Below are positions 44,862 through 54,554 of a stretch of DNA of 64,000 nucleotides, piece by piece. Each line of letters opens with the position of its first letter. Positions within the stretch are counted from its first letter, which is position 1. The notes beneath the pieces were generated by a model. That model was not told the DNA's origin and did no database searches. It saw only the letters and a list, made by a program, of their open reading frames with translations. The stretch comes from an uncultured Lachnospiraceae bacterium (GTDB lineage Bacteria; Bacillota; Clostridia; Lachnospirales; Lachnospiraceae): the NCBI GenBank assembly GCA_902776305.1, contig CACYPS010000026.1, positions 1 to 64,000 of the forward strand, read 5' to 3'. The translations under genes and the position numbers were made by a program.

Positions 44862-45485
44862 ATGGACAAAGGAAGTCATATTAAGAGCATAGAGAGACAG
44901 ACCGATAATCGTTTTCTCAACATGTACCATCTTGGGTTCGAGGACAGGGACGGGAATCCACGGGATTACTACTTCTGCACACGAAACTCTGAGGATAGCC
45001 TGAAGATAAAAACTCATGAACTGGCGCCCGAAGGAATCTGTATTTACGCAGTTACCACGGAGGAACATCCCAGACTGGTTGTGGAGCGGGAATATCGATT
45101 TCCTGTCGATGAGGTGATTTATCAGCTGCCGGCAGGGCTTATTGATCCGGGCGAGACGCCGGGACAGGCTGCCGTCAGAGAGATGCATGAGGAGACCGGC
45201 ATAAAATTTTCGGAATATACCGGAGGCGAAGCTTTCTGCAGACGGCCTTTCTTTCTTGCTCCCGGTTTTACGGATGAGCCGGGCAGCGCGGTGTTCGGCT
45301 ATGCAGTTGAGATAGGAGAGAGGAAGCTGGAGTCTTCCGAGTGGATCGAAGTCATATTAGCTGACAAAGCTGAGGTGCGCCGGATCCTCTCTGAAGAAAA
45401 GCTTTCGCTTAGGGCAGCTTTTCTTATGATGCAGTTTCTGGCCATGCCGGATGATCAGCCTTTCCGTTTCCTTGAGTGCAGGTGA
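44862..45485 (+). CDS. Nudix hydrolase, probable ADP-ribose pyrophosphatase
   Basis: 207 residues. The Nudix box is intact: GLIDPGETPGQAAVREMHEE followed by TGI. N-terminal beta region (VTTEEHPRLVVEREYRFPVD) resembles ADP-sugar pyrophosphatases of the NudF type. ATG 44862 has GGAGG five bases upstream, ruling out the longer frame across the family D repeat. Likely splits ADP-ribose to AMP and ribose-5-phosphate; substrate inferred only. Confidence 0.85.
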   Translation: MDKGSHIKSIERQTDNRFLNMYHLGFEDRDGNPRDYYFCTRNSEDSLKIKTHELAPEGICIYAVTTEEHPRLVVEREYRFPVDEVIYQLPAGLIDPGETPGQAAVREMHEETGIKFSEYTGGEAFCRRPFFLAPGFTDEPGSAVFGYAVEIGERKLESSEWIEVILADKAEVRRILSEEKLSLRAAFLMMQFLAMPDDQPFRFLECR

Positions 45486-45514
45486 AGACATGGTCACGAA
45501 AATATCTGAAGGCA

Positions 45515-45543
45515 TTGCAAAGCTTCCGTAAATTCAGTAAACT
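45515..45543 (+). promoter_or_regulatory. Promoter for the SGNH-protein gene
   Basis: TTGCAA (45515-45520), 17 bases, TAAACT (45538-45543). Confidence 0.75.
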
Positions 45544-45580
45544 GTAAGACACAGGACAGCTTTTCTAAGGGGAGATATAT

Positions 45581-47014
45581 ATGAGCCGAAGAGATACAAT
45601 ATGTGTTGTTCTTTCACTGATAGGAATATTTTATATTGTTTTCGGCAGCTTTATGTCCGGGGGAGAGGTACAGACAGGACAGAATGCTGCGGAAAGCAGT
45701 ATCACGTCTGAAGCCGGCAGCCGGGAAGTGACGGAGAAGGCCGATACAGGAAAGTCAGACGCTGCCGGAAAGGCAGATGATGCCGGGAAGGCAGGCAATG
45801 CAGGAAAGACCGACAGTGGTAACAAAACGAGCACTGATGCTTCAGCACAAAAGAGTGATGCGAAAAATAATGTCGATACGACTCCTGCCGCATCCGCTAA
45901 CGGTCGCAGCATACCGCCCGCAACCCGGGAAAAAGCATCTGATAAGGGAGAAAACACATCGAATAAATCTGATAAGAAAAAAAGCGAAGAGAGCAACGCT
46001 GAGGATAAGTCATCGGGTGATAAGAAAGCGGTGGCAGAAAGCTTCTTCCAGAAGCTGGCTGCACATGAGGACGTCAACATACTGGTCATCGGTGATTCTA
46101 TCGGGGCAGGGGTCGGAGCCAGCGATGAAGCCAACCGATGGGATAATTTGCTTCGGACGTATCTGCAGAGGAAATACGAAGCTTCTGTTAACATACAGAA
46201 CGAATGCTTTGGAGGTTGTACAAGCTACGGAACATATGTACATCTGAAGGAACTGACGCAGACAAATCCGAATTTCGATCTTACCATAGTATGTTGCGGA
46301 CAAAACGATTCGGACGACGGATTTTCACAGATTTACGAAGCGCTTCTTCGAAATATCAATGCGGGAATTCCGCGAAGTTCCGTGATCTGCATTCTGGAGA
46401 GCACACAGAAAGGAATGACCGACAGGATGGAGACAATTCGTGATCTTGCAGCGCATTATCATGCCGGGATAGCGGATACGATCTCAGCATTCACAAAAAA
46501 CTATGACTCTTTGTCTTCAAACGGTTTCTACCCGAATGATGAAGGTCAGGAGATGTACTTCAGGACTATTGCGAATGTCATCGATCCTCTTGCGGATGCC
46601 GGTAACGGAATTAAGATCGGAACAGCGGACAGCGTCAACCTTCCCGACCCGGTCAATGCGGATGTGACAGAGTATGATGTTCTCACATTCTATCCTGCGG
46701 ATCAGCTTGAAAGGACCGATGCTATACGTTATACGATGACATTGCCGTATACGGATTCGGAAGGCGCGGTTCTGGACAGCGCTGCAGGCATGCTGGGAAT
46801 TGAGGTATATTCACCTGTAGGTGAGCATCCTGTCACTTGTGCGATAGACGGTGAGATCCTGGGAGAGACGAATATCATTAATTACACCGAATATGATGAA
46901 GCCCGCTATTATAATTTCGGCAGTTTTACAGCGGCAAGAACAATTAGAATCAAGTTCGAAACTGAGGAGGCAGCAGACCGGTTCACCGGATTATATGTGA
47001 GCTCTGCCGGCTGA
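45581..47014 (+). CDS. Secreted or membrane-anchored SGNH/GDSL-fold protein with altered catalytic dyad
   Basis: 477 residues: N-terminal membrane anchor or signal (about 6-26), a long Ser/Asp/Lys/Ala-rich linker (30-155), an SGNH domain (160-340) and a C-terminal beta domain (345-477). Block I is normal (LVIGDSIGAG, nucleophile Ser173) and block III is normal (CGQND, Asn242). Where the catalytic Asp-x-x-His normally sits (DGxHPN), the sequence is NGFYPND, so Asp becomes Asn314 and His becomes Tyr317. It may bind rather than hydrolyse acyl groups, or use another base. Ribosome site AAGGGGAG. Confidence 0.82.
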   Translation: MSRRDTICVVLSLIGIFYIVFGSFMSGGEVQTGQNAAESSITSEAGSREVTEKADTGKSDAAGKADDAGKAGNAGKTDSGNKTSTDASAQKSDAKNNVDTTPAASANGRSIPPATREKASDKGENTSNKSDKKKSEESNAEDKSSGDKKAVAESFFQKLAAHEDVNILVIGDSIGAGVGASDEANRWDNLLRTYLQRKYEASVNIQNECFGGCTSYGTYVHLKELTQTNPNFDLTIVCCGQNDSDDGFSQIYEALLRNINAGIPRSSVICILESTQKGMTDRMETIRDLAAHYHAGIADTISAFTKNYDSLSSNGFYPNDEGQEMYFRTIANVIDPLADAGNGIKIGTADSVNLPDPVNADVTEYDVLTFYPADQLERTDAIRYTMTLPYTDSEGAVLDSAAGMLGIEVYSPVGEHPVTCAIDGEILGETNIINYTEYDEARYYNFGSFTAARTIRIKFETEEAADRFTGLYVSSAG

Positions 47015-47017
47015 ATG

Positions 47018-47063
47018 TAACAGGACGATAACAGGGAATATAACAGAACGATAACAGGAAATT
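47018..47063 (+). repeat. Two-copy 23-bp tandem repeat
   Basis: TAACAGGACGATAACAGGGA (47018) and TAACAGAACGATAACAGGAA (47041), immediately downstream of the SGNH gene stop codon. It does not copy that gene's end. Confidence 0.75.
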
Positions 47064-47065
47064 CA

Positions 47066-47096
47066 AAAGCCCCGGCACACAGCTGGGGCTTTCTTT
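47066..47096. terminator. Bidirectional terminator between the SGNH gene and glgD
   Basis: AAAGCCCC (47066-47073)/GGGGCTTT (47085-47092) with an inner bulged stem, flanked by AAAA and TTCTTT. Confidence 0.85.
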
Positions 47097-47128
47097 AAAT
47101 TATGCTTTCGTTACCTGGAACCTTTGGA

Positions 47129-48250
47129 TCAAAGAGTATCCATTCTCTTGACGTAGCCCGGATTCTCCGGTTTTGCGATAATTTCGCTTGCATGGAGGAT
47201 CTTAGCATACTTGTCAACTACCTGGTTCTCGATAACAGTATCTTTAGCGATGAATACTTCTGAGCAGATGACACTGTTCTTGACAACAGCGCCTTCCTCG
47301 ATTACAACACCGCGGCCGATGATGCAGTTCTCAACTGTACCGGCGATAAGAGAGCCGTTGGAGATGAGGGACTTCTTAACAGAAGCGCCTTCAACGTACT
47401 GTGTCGGGCAAGCATCGTTTGTTCTGGTGTAGATCGGCCACTTGTTATTGAACAGGCTGGAAGCTGTCTTGATATCTGTAAGCGTGAGGTTTGCATCGAA
47501 GTATGACTTGAAGTCTGTGATTGCAGCGAAGAAGCCTTCGTGCTGAACACCCTTGATTGTGAGCTCTTCGGAAGCAGCCTTGTCGTTTACGATATTGAAC
47601 AGGTTGTACATGGAGGATTTCTTCTTAGCTTCATGAACCAGCTGAAGGAAGAGGTCTTTCTTCATGATGTAGCTGTTCATAAAGATGTTCTTTGTCTTCT
47701 TGCCGCCGATGTTCGTTTCGATTCCGAGGACGGTCTTTTCATCGTCAAGCTTAAGTGCTTCTGTGTTCAGATATGCGACGTCAGCATTGCTTACCTTATG
47801 ATAAAGGAGAGTGATGTCTGCGCCGGAAGCGATATGCTCGTCAAGAAGAGTAGCATAATTCTGAGCGAATACCATGTAAGACGGAACGATTACTACATAG
47901 TCAGCTTTTACGCGCTCGATAACGCTCTCATTGAAGAGGAAGGAAGCGATATCTGTGTTGTAGATCTCATTTACTTCTTCCTGATCCGAGAAGAGCAGGG
48001 AAACTTTGCCGCGCTTGCTGTTGATACCGTAATGACGGCCTGTGCCAACATGCTCTGCAAGTGAACGAGGATTCTCGCCAGCGAAAATCTGAATTGTCTC
48101 GATGTTGGAATTGCTGAGGTTTGACATCGGGAAGTCAATCATTCTATAGCGGCCAACAAATGTAAATGCGGAAACAGGACGGAATTCCTGCATGCCTTCA
48201 ACTTTAATGCGATTGCCGGAAGTGACAATACCTAATGCTTTAACTGCCAT
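47129..48250 (-). CDS. glgD: Glycogen biosynthesis protein GlgD (non-catalytic ADP-glucose pyrophosphorylase subunit)
   Basis: 373 residues homologous to GlgC but without its nucleotide loop: the N-terminus reads GIVTSGNRIKVEGMQEFRPV instead of [10 protein letters not shown]. In Firmicutes GlgD modulates or stabilises GlgC. RMIDFPMSNLSNSNIETI and the C-terminal left-handed helix repeats (IIGRGVVIEEGAVV) are kept. It follows glgC by 16 bases on the minus strand. Confidence 0.94.
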   Translation of the reverse strand: MAVKALGIVTSGNRIKVEGMQEFRPVSAFTFVGRYRMIDFPMSNLSNSNIETIQIFAGENPRSLAEHVGTGRHYGINSKRGKVSLLFSDQEEVNEIYNTDIASFLFNESVIERVKADYVVIVPSYMVFAQNYATLLDEHIASGADITLLYHKVSNADVAYLNTEALKLDDEKTVLGIETNIGGKKTKNIFMNSYIMKKDLFLQLVHEAKKKSSMYNLFNIVNDKAASEELTIKGVQHEGFFAAITDFKSYFDANLTLTDIKTASSLFNNKWPIYTRTNDACPTQYVEGASVKKSLISNGSLIAGTVENCIIGRGVVIEEGAVVKNSVICSEVFIAKDTVIENQVVDKYAKILHASEIIAKPENPGYVKRMDTL

Positions 48251-48266
48251 CTTATTTCATCCCCCT

Positions 48267-49391
48267 TTACACATTTTTTGCAACAAGTACGATCTCATCG
48301 CTGTCTGCGGAACCGACAACAGCGTTCTTACCGATCTTGACGCCATCTGCAACGAGTGCACGAGTGACAACAGCGCCTTCTTCGACAACAGCGCCCGGCA
48401 TAAGGACAGTATCAATGATCTTAGCGCCTGCAGCAACTTTGGAGTTCGTGAAGAGGACGGAGTTGGTAACTTCGCCTTCTACCTCGACGCCCTGGGTGAT
48501 GTAAGCATTGCTGACACAAGCATCCGGTCCGATGTACTGCGGAAGAGCCGGGGCATCATCCGTGTAGATCTTCCATGTGGTGTCGCCGAGATCAAGCTCG
48601 TTCTTCTTGTCAAGAAGATCCATGTTAGCTTCCCAGAGGGAATCAATTGTTCCTACATCTTTCCAGTATCCGCTGAATCTGTAAGCAACGAGCTTGTCGC
48701 CCTGTGCAAGGTAAGCGGGGATGACATCGTTACCGAAGTCGTGGCTGGAATCCGGATTTACCATATCTTCAACAAGGATAGCGCGAAGTTTCTTCCAGGA
48801 GAACATGTAAATACCCATGGAAGCAAGGTTGCTCTTCGGCTGCTTCGGCTTCTCTTCGAATTCAACGATGTTGAGATCTTCGTCTGTATTCATGATACCG
48901 AAACGCGGAGCTTCTTTCCACGGTACCTCGCGGACGGCGATTGTTGCATCAGCGCCTTTCGCTTTGTGGTAATCCAGCATCTTGTCATAGTTCATCTTGT
49001 AAATGTGGTCACCGGAGAGAACAAGAAGGTATTCCGGATCATACTTGTCGATGAAGTCAATGTTCTGGGAAATAGCATCAGCTGTTCCGCGATATACATC
49101 GAGATCTGCATCAGCTTTTTCACGCGGTGTAAGAACATAGACGCCGCTGTCACGGCTGTCGAGACCCCAGTTGCCTGACTGAGCAACATAGCTGTTAAGC
49201 TCAACTGACTCATACTGTGTAAGAACGCCGACAACGTCGATTCCGCTGTTCGCGCAGTTGGAAAGCGGGAAGTCAACGATACGGTACTTTCCACCGTATG
49301 AAACTGCTGGCTTGGCAACCTTGTTTGTAAGGTCTTTCAGACGGCTACCACGTCCACCGGCCAGAATCATTGCTAACATTGAGTTTTGCAT
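48267..49391 (-). CDS. glgC: Glucose-1-phosphate adenylyltransferase
   Basis: Makes ADP-glucose for glycogen synthesis. 374 residues: [20 protein letters not shown] (nucleotide loop), [27 protein letters not shown] (metal Asp), [10 protein letters not shown] and the C-terminal beta-helix. GAGAGG precedes the ATG. No glycogen synthase or branching enzyme gene lies in the window. Confidence 0.95.
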   Translation of the reverse strand: MQNSMLAMILAGGRGSRLKDLTNKVAKPAVSYGGKYRIVDFPLSNCANSGIDVVGVLTQYESVELNSYVAQSGNWGLDSRDSGVYVLTPREKADADLDVYRGTADAISQNIDFIDKYDPEYLLVLSGDHIYKMNYDKMLDYHKAKGADATIAVREVPWKEAPRFGIMNTDEDLNIVEFEEKPKQPKSNLASMGIYMFSWKKLRAILVEDMVNPDSSHDFGNDVIPAYLAQGDKLVAYRFSGYWKDVGTIDSLWEANMDLLDKKNELDLGDTTWKIYTDDAPALPQYIGPDACVSNAYITQGVEVEGEVTNSVLFTNSKVAAGAKIIDTVLMPGAVVEEGAVVTRALVADGVKIGKNAVVGSADSDEIVLVAKNV

Positions 49392-49785
49392 AATGTGAAA
49401 CCTCTCTTTCTTTTATATTTGTGAATAATAAAAGCCTGGTCTGTGACTGCAGACACGGAATCGTTAGCGAAAACCCCGTGTCCGATCGAACTGTCTGCCG
49501 CGTGGAACGGCTCCCGGACAGACAGAAATCCGCCGATTTGGGAATTCCCATGACAGATTTATCACGTTAAGTGTATTGTAGCATATTGTGAAGAATTTGA
49601 GTAAATAAAATCATAGATTTGTGCATTTTTTTATAGATATTTTAAAGATACTTACGGGAAATTGTCAAAATGTCACTTTTAACCGTTTTCAAAACACGGA
49701 AATACAGCAACTTTGCCGCGCAGGGCAGACGCGAAACAGAAGGTCTTGAAAAATGACAGAATTGTTATTAAAGTATTGCAAATGA
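49392..49785. other. Divergent intergenic region between glgC and the sugar transferase gene
   Basis: 456 bases without a gene. Contains a minus-strand TACAAT (49580-49575) that may be the glgC -10 box, a GACACGG/CCGTGTC hairpin (about 49454-49483), and an AT-rich stretch (49600-49680). No open frame with a ribosome site was seen. Confidence 0.5.
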
Positions 49786-49814
49786 TTGAAAGAAAACGAT
49801 GTTTCTGCTATAGT
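49786..49814 (+). promoter_or_regulatory. Promoter for the exopolysaccharide priming transferase
   Basis: TTGAAA (49786-49791), 17 bases, TATAGT (49809-49814), 33 bases before the ATG. Confidence 0.8.
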
Positions 49815-49847
49815 TAAAAAACACATCAAACGAGAGGTAGGTTCCTT

Positions 49848-51443
49848 ATGTATTCAGGGAGAAAGTCTTCGTGGCTGAAGCACTGGGACTTCATATTGCT
49901 CGATCTGCTCGTGTATGAGGCATGTTTTTATGTTTCGCATTTTATTCGCAACGGAATAAAATTTCACGCATATGGCAATATCTATTTTAATGTAGGCCTT
50001 GTCATGGGGCTTTCAAATATAGCGATAGCTTTCTTTATGGAAGCATATTCCGGGATTCTGAGGCGGGACAATTTTACGGAACTCAAAAAAGTCACCACTC
50101 AGGTTCTGATTGTCATTGCTTTTATGAGTGTTTACCTGTACTTTAGCGGTTACGGTCCTGCATTTTCAAGGACAGTGTTCATATTTGTAACGCTGATCAC
50201 AATCCCAACCGATTATCTGCTCAGGACTTTACTGAAACAGTATCTTCGTGAGCATAATAATGAAAAAAGAGCCCTTCTTATTTTGACATCTTCCGATATT
50301 GCAGAAAAGGTCGTCGGTAAAATGAAAAGCGACCTTTATAATGAATACGAGATCAAGGGAGTAATCCTCATTGATACGGACAGATATGCCAATGCCTATG
50401 CCGCTCGAAAAATAGTTGACGACGGAATAGGCGGTGCCGTTGTGGAAGGCGCGGGCATTCGTGCGGAGGATGTGGATAATAATGTTGTCTTGTCCGGAAC
50501 GGATACGGAGATTCCGGTCGTTGACGGCAGTGAAAAGGAAATGCTTTCGGACGATGCCTACGAGATAGCAGGTATTCCGGTCGTATGCACTTTCAATGAT
50601 ATCTTCAACTTTATGCAGAATCGATGGGTGGACGGAGTGTTCATTCACGTATCAAAACAATATGATGTGCCGCAGGAATTCAGTGACGGATGCCTTGAAA
50701 TGGGTATCACAACGCATACAAATCTGTCGACGGTTGATAAAATGGGACAGACTCTGGCTGTCGAGAAAATCGGCGGGTATGTCGTACTGACCAACGCGAT
50801 CAGGGTAGCGACCACAAAGCAGCTTTTCATAAAGCGCATGATGGATATCGTGGGATCCGTTGTCGGCCTGATTCTATGCGCGATATTTACTGTGACAATT
50901 GGTCCGATTATCTATATCAAGGATCCGGGTCCCATCTTTTTTTCACAGGAACGTGTCGGGAAAAACGGAAAGCGTTTCAGGATTTATAAGTTCAGAAGCA
51001 TGTACATGGATGCGGAAGAGAGAAAAGCAGACCTCATGGAACGGAACCAGATGCAGGGGCTTATGTTCAAAATGAAAGATGATCCCCGCATCATAGGGTC
51101 CGGTCCTGACGGAACGAGGCACGGTATAGGATGGTTCATCCGTAAGTCTTCCATCGATGAGTTTCCGCAGTTCTGGAATGTTCTGAAAGGGGAAATGAGT
51201 CTGGTAGGGACGAGACCGCCGACGGTGGATGAGTGGAAACAGTATGAGGCACATCACAGGGCAAGGCTTGCGGTCAAGCCTGGGATCACGGGATTATGGC
51301 AGATCAGCGGAAGATCGGATATTACCGATTTTGAGGAAGTGGTTGCGCTCGATCTGCAGTATATGAAAGAGTGGTCTATCGGAAATGATATTGTGATTTT
51401 GTGGAAGACGATTGTCGCGGTCATTCAGATGAAGGGACAGTGA
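49848..51443 (+). CDS. Exopolysaccharide priming sugar transferase (polyprenyl glycosylphosphotransferase)
   Basis: Transfers a sugar-1-phosphate to undecaprenyl phosphate to start polysaccharide repeat synthesis. 531 residues: four or five N-terminal membrane segments, a CoA-binding-like nucleotide domain (about 140-300) and the bacterial sugar transferase domain (KRMMDIVGSVVGLILCAIFT, PIFFSQERVGKNGKRFRIYK, FRSMYMDAEE, SLVGTRPPTVDE, KPGITGLWQISGR). An insertion around residues 180-235 is longer than usual. The sugar is unknown. Related export genes resume at 59.7 kb. Confidence 0.93.
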   Translation: MYSGRKSSWLKHWDFILLDLLVYEACFYVSHFIRNGIKFHAYGNIYFNVGLVMGLSNIAIAFFMEAYSGILRRDNFTELKKVTTQVLIVIAFMSVYLYFSGYGPAFSRTVFIFVTLITIPTDYLLRTLLKQYLREHNNEKRALLILTSSDIAEKVVGKMKSDLYNEYEIKGVILIDTDRYANAYAARKIVDDGIGGAVVEGAGIRAEDVDNNVVLSGTDTEIPVVDGSEKEMLSDDAYEIAGIPVVCTFNDIFNFMQNRWVDGVFIHVSKQYDVPQEFSDGCLEMGITTHTNLSTVDKMGQTLAVEKIGGYVVLTNAIRVATTKQLFIKRMMDIVGSVVGLILCAIFTVTIGPIIYIKDPGPIFFSQERVGKNGKRFRIYKFRSMYMDAEERKADLMERNQMQGLMFKMKDDPRIIGSGPDGTRHGIGWFIRKSSIDEFPQFWNVLKGEMSLVGTRPPTVDEWKQYEAHHRARLAVKPGITGLWQISGRSDITDFEEVVALDLQYMKEWSIGNDIVILWKTIVAVIQMKGQ

Positions 51444-51455
51444 ACAAAGTACGGC

Positions 51456-51494
51456 AAGGGGGGCCGTCGCAGGGGATGCGGCAGTCCCCTTTTG
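51456..51494 (+). terminator. Terminator-like hairpin after the sugar transferase gene
   Basis: AAGGGGGGCCGTCGCA (51456-51471) against TGCGGCAGTCCCCTT (51477-51491) with two mismatches; ends in CCCCTTTT. Confidence 0.65.
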
Positions 51495-51528
51495 CGTTGG
51501 GGTAGACTTCTCATTAGGGGTGACTTTG

Positions 51529-51682
51529 GCTGTCTTATCATTAAAAAATGCATCGTCGGGACGCTTTCGCTCGGTCTCGCTGGCAGCGGTACTAATGAAT
51601 TTTCTGCGTTGGCACTTGAAAATTCAAAGTACCGGCCGCGAGACGACGCCGCTCCGTTTGCATTTTTAATGATTGCGACAGC
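51529..51682. repeat. Foldback (MITE-like) element, family M copy 2
   Basis: 154 bp, the inverted counterpart of 40766-40920. Ends GCTGTCTTATCATTAAAAAA and, inverted, GCTGTCGCAATCATTAAAAA; shared interior ATGCATCGTCGGGACGCTTT and CGCTCGGTCTCGCTGGCAGC. The central stem is imperfect here. No gene inside. Confidence 0.88.
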
Positions 51683-51784
51683 ATGTAATATGTTGCGAGT
51701 GAAGTGAGAAGTCTGGGAATTTAATATTGACTTCAGGATTTTGTAACCGTCTGGTTTATGACAGTGAACGAAAGGGTATCGGCT

Positions 51785-53980
51785 ATGAATAAGAATAATA
51801 AGAAGGGAAGAGGAATCAGACTGATTATCACGATAGTGACCGCATGTGCCTGCGCACTGGGTCTCCTCGCACCGGTCAGTGTTAGTGCCGCCGGCAGCGA
51901 GTATGGAGTAGAAACTTCGATTGAAGCGGATGCAGAAATGATGGAGGTGGCAGAGCGTGCTGCAAAGTACGATGCTGCGGCAGAAGAACATGCAGTGACT
52001 GCTGCGGCAGAAGAAGAGTCCATACCTGCGGCTGCAGAGGGGAATGCAATATCTGGTGCAGCGGCTGAGGAAGGTGAAAAGCCTGACACGGCGGCAGAAG
52101 AAACTACAGCGTCGGATAGAGCCGCGGAAGATCCTGAGCCAATAGCCGCTCTTCCGGAAGAAGATGCTCTGGGACAGGAGGTTCCTCAAGATCTGAGCGA
52201 AGCGGAACTCCTCGCGGATGAAGCGGCAGCGGAGGAAGCCCTCGGTGCATCCGAGTTCAGCTATGTGAGTGTGAACGGCGGTATCAGTGTGACCGGCTAT
52301 AACGGAACTGCAGCAAATGTGACGATTCCTTCCTCCATCAACGGAAAGACTGTCGTCTCCATCGGGGAGGAGGCATTCCGGCAGAAACCTGTCACTAGAG
52401 TGACGCTGCCGGCTACCCTGACTTCGATAGGGAGAAAGTGCTTCTATGGCTGCGAAAGCCTCGAAGTCGTGAATCTCGGAAGCTGTCCGAGTCTGAAGAC
52501 GATCGGCGAGGGCGCTTTTTCACTTTGCAATTCGCTCGCAGCGGTTCGAATTCCGGATTCTGTCACGCTGATCGATGATGACGCCTTTTTTGACTGCAGC
52601 AGACTTGAAAAGGTAAAACTGGGGAGCAAGGTAGAAAGAATAGGCATGTATGCATTCGCCTTCTGTGACCGGCTTTTGTCAATCAGTTTCCCGGCGAGTG
52701 TTAAGACGGTGGAAATGTATGCATTTGTACAGTGCGATGCGCTCGCCACGATCAGTCTCGGAAGTGTAAAGACGATCGGGAACTATGCATTTGCCTTTAC
52801 AGACCCTGCTGCACTCAGTATTCCCGCTTCATGCGAGTCAATCGGGGTCGGTGCTTTTCATGACTGCTCGGAGTTATCGAAGGTTACACTGAGGGAGGGG
52901 TTGGTCAGTATAGGCAGGATAGCCTTTGCAAATTGCCCGATGATCTCTACAATAACTATCCCTAACACTGTCACAGCGATAGAGGACGGCGCGATCGGCT
53001 GTGCATGGGGATGGACATCCGAAAGCCTTGTCGGCGCGTCAAAGGAGGAGCTCTCAGCGGCGGAAATCACACCTGATGACGCCGAACAGCTTCTGGAGGA
53101 ATGGAAAGAATCCGAGACTGAAGAACTGACAGGTGCGGGAGAATATTTAAAGCCGAATCAGGCGTTCATAGTTAAGGCTTTTCGTTCCGACGGGCCTGCC
53201 GCGAAATATGCGGCCCGTTATAAAATGAGTTTTCAGAAGATCGGCAAATCGATATCTTCCTGCAGTATTACGGGAATTAAAGCAAGCTATAATTACACCG
53301 GCAGCCCAATCCGACCCGTGCCGACCGTAAAGGACGGCATCCTGACGTTGAAAGACGGGACAGATTATACGGTTTCCTATTCCAATAATGTTGATATAGG
53401 GACGGCAACTGTCAAAGTGACCGGAAAAGGCAGCTACGGAGGCAGTAAGAGCGTTACATTCACTATTACGCCTTATCCGATTTACGGCGGCCGTGTCAGT
53501 GCGAAAACAGGCAGTCCGACATATGATTATACAGGTCATGTGAGAAAGCCGGTTGCTGTCGTCACATTCAACGGTGCGAGATTGAAGGCCGGAACGGATT
53601 ACACGGTCGCGTATAAGAATAATATAAACCCCGGAACAGCTACGATCACGATAACAGGGAAAGGACGTTTCCGCCTGACAAGTGAGCTGACATTCAAGAT
53701 CGCCCTTGCGGTACCGACTGTGACCGGTGTGACGAAAAAAGCAGCAGGTTCTATGCGCATTACGTGGAAAAAATACGATGCAGCCGGCGGCTATCAGGTC
53801 AGGATCGCGAGAGGTGAAGTGAGCAAGAATTACACAATCGGCGGAAACTCGAACCTCTCCAAAACCATCTCGGGACTTACGCCGAACCAGACTTGGAGAG
53901 TTTATGTGAGGAGCTATAAAAAAATAGGAACAAAGTATTATTATTCGGCATGGTCCGTAAAGCAAACTGTCAAAGTCTGA
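51785..53980 (+). CDS. Secreted leucine-rich-repeat (BspA-type) surface protein
   Basis: 731 residues: signal peptide (KGRGIRLIITIVTACACALG, cleavage near SVSAAG), an Ala/Glu-rich low-complexity region (about 40-160), BspA-type LRR_5 repeats (about 190-420, for example GEEAFRQKPVTRVTLPATLT), then two related beta domains (GTDYTVSYSNNVDIGTATVK and GTDYTVAYKNNINPGTATIT) and a fibronectin-III-like C-terminus (VTGVTKKAAGSMRITWKKYD). No sortase motif. Likely adhesion or substrate binding. AAAGGG precedes ATG 51785; the ATG at 51758 is rejected. Confidence 0.9.
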   Translation: MNKNNKKGRGIRLIITIVTACACALGLLAPVSVSAAGSEYGVETSIEADAEMMEVAERAAKYDAAAEEHAVTAAAEEESIPAAAEGNAISGAAAEEGEKPDTAAEETTASDRAAEDPEPIAALPEEDALGQEVPQDLSEAELLADEAAAEEALGASEFSYVSVNGGISVTGYNGTAANVTIPSSINGKTVVSIGEEAFRQKPVTRVTLPATLTSIGRKCFYGCESLEVVNLGSCPSLKTIGEGAFSLCNSLAAVRIPDSVTLIDDDAFFDCSRLEKVKLGSKVERIGMYAFAFCDRLLSISFPASVKTVEMYAFVQCDALATISLGSVKTIGNYAFAFTDPAALSIPASCESIGVGAFHDCSELSKVTLREGLVSIGRIAFANCPMISTITIPNTVTAIEDGAIGCAWGWTSESLVGASKEELSAAEITPDDAEQLLEEWKESETEELTGAGEYLKPNQAFIVKAFRSDGPAAKYAARYKMSFQKIGKSISSCSITGIKASYNYTGSPIRPVPTVKDGILTLKDGTDYTVSYSNNVDIGTATVKVTGKGSYGGSKSVTFTITPYPIYGGRVSAKTGSPTYDYTGHVRKPVAVVTFNGARLKAGTDYTVAYKNNINPGTATITITGKGRFRLTSELTFKIALAVPTVTGVTKKAAGSMRITWKKYDAAGGYQVRIARGEVSKNYTIGGNSNLSKTISGLTPNQTWRVYVRSYKKIGTKYYYSAWSVKQTVKV

Positions 53981-53984
53981 ATAT

Positions 53985-54012
53985 TTGCTTTTCACAGAAA
54001 GAGTGTTATAAT
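53985..54012 (+). promoter_or_regulatory. Promoter for the accessory surface block
   Basis: TTGCTT (53985-53990), 16 bases, perfect TATAAT (54007-54012). Confidence 0.75.
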
Positions 54013-54059
54013 CACCCTTTAAGGAATCTGATGTCTGTCCTGGGAAAGAAGGTGAGAGG

Positions 54060-54509
54060 ATGCATGATTTCATAGAAAAACCAAGTAGGCTGATTCTCTT
54101 TGCGGTGAGCATAATAGCGTTGGTCACAATCATCATTCTGCTGTCTAGAAGCAGACTGATCAACCTGGGCGGAGAATCGCTTATCAGCGGACACGGAAAG
54201 CTTACCGCGTCTGTCACACCGACTCCTGCCGCAGTGAATACGCAGGAAGGAAATACAAACGATACCGTAACAGAAGAATACGAAGAGGTCTATATTGAGG
54301 ATGACGAACCCGTTTACGAGCAGGATACATGGACGGAAGTGGAAATAGATGATCAGCCGGCTGCGGAGCCGGTTCAGGAAGAAGTCCCTGCTGAAGAAAA
54401 CGGCGATGCCGGCGCTGAGGAGAACATGGAGGAAGGCGACATGGAAGAGGCACCGGCGGAGGAAGAAGCCGAACAGTGGGATGAGGTAGATATAGATGAG
54501 GCTGCCTGA
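54060..54509 (+). CDS. Single-pass membrane protein with acidic tail
   Basis: 149 residues, not recognised. One membrane segment (LILFAVSIIALVTIIILLS), then an extracytoplasmic or cytoplasmic tail very rich in Glu, Asp and Ala with interspersed Tyr (EEYEEVYIEDDEPVYEQDTW). Ribosome site AGGTGAGAGG. First gene of a closely packed set with the response regulator and lipoproteins. Tail composition resembles that in the 55393 lipoprotein and the PBP tail. Confidence 0.7.
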   Translation: MHDFIEKPSRLILFAVSIIALVTIIILLSRSRLINLGGESLISGHGKLTASVTPTPAAVNTQEGNTNDTVTEEYEEVYIEDDEPVYEQDTWTEVEIDDQPAAEPVQEEVPAEENGDAGAEENMEEGDMEEAPAEEEAEQWDEVDIDEAA

Positions 54510-54554
54510 GTATAGGGAGTCAGACTGCTTAGTACTGCAGTTGGAGGGGAACGA

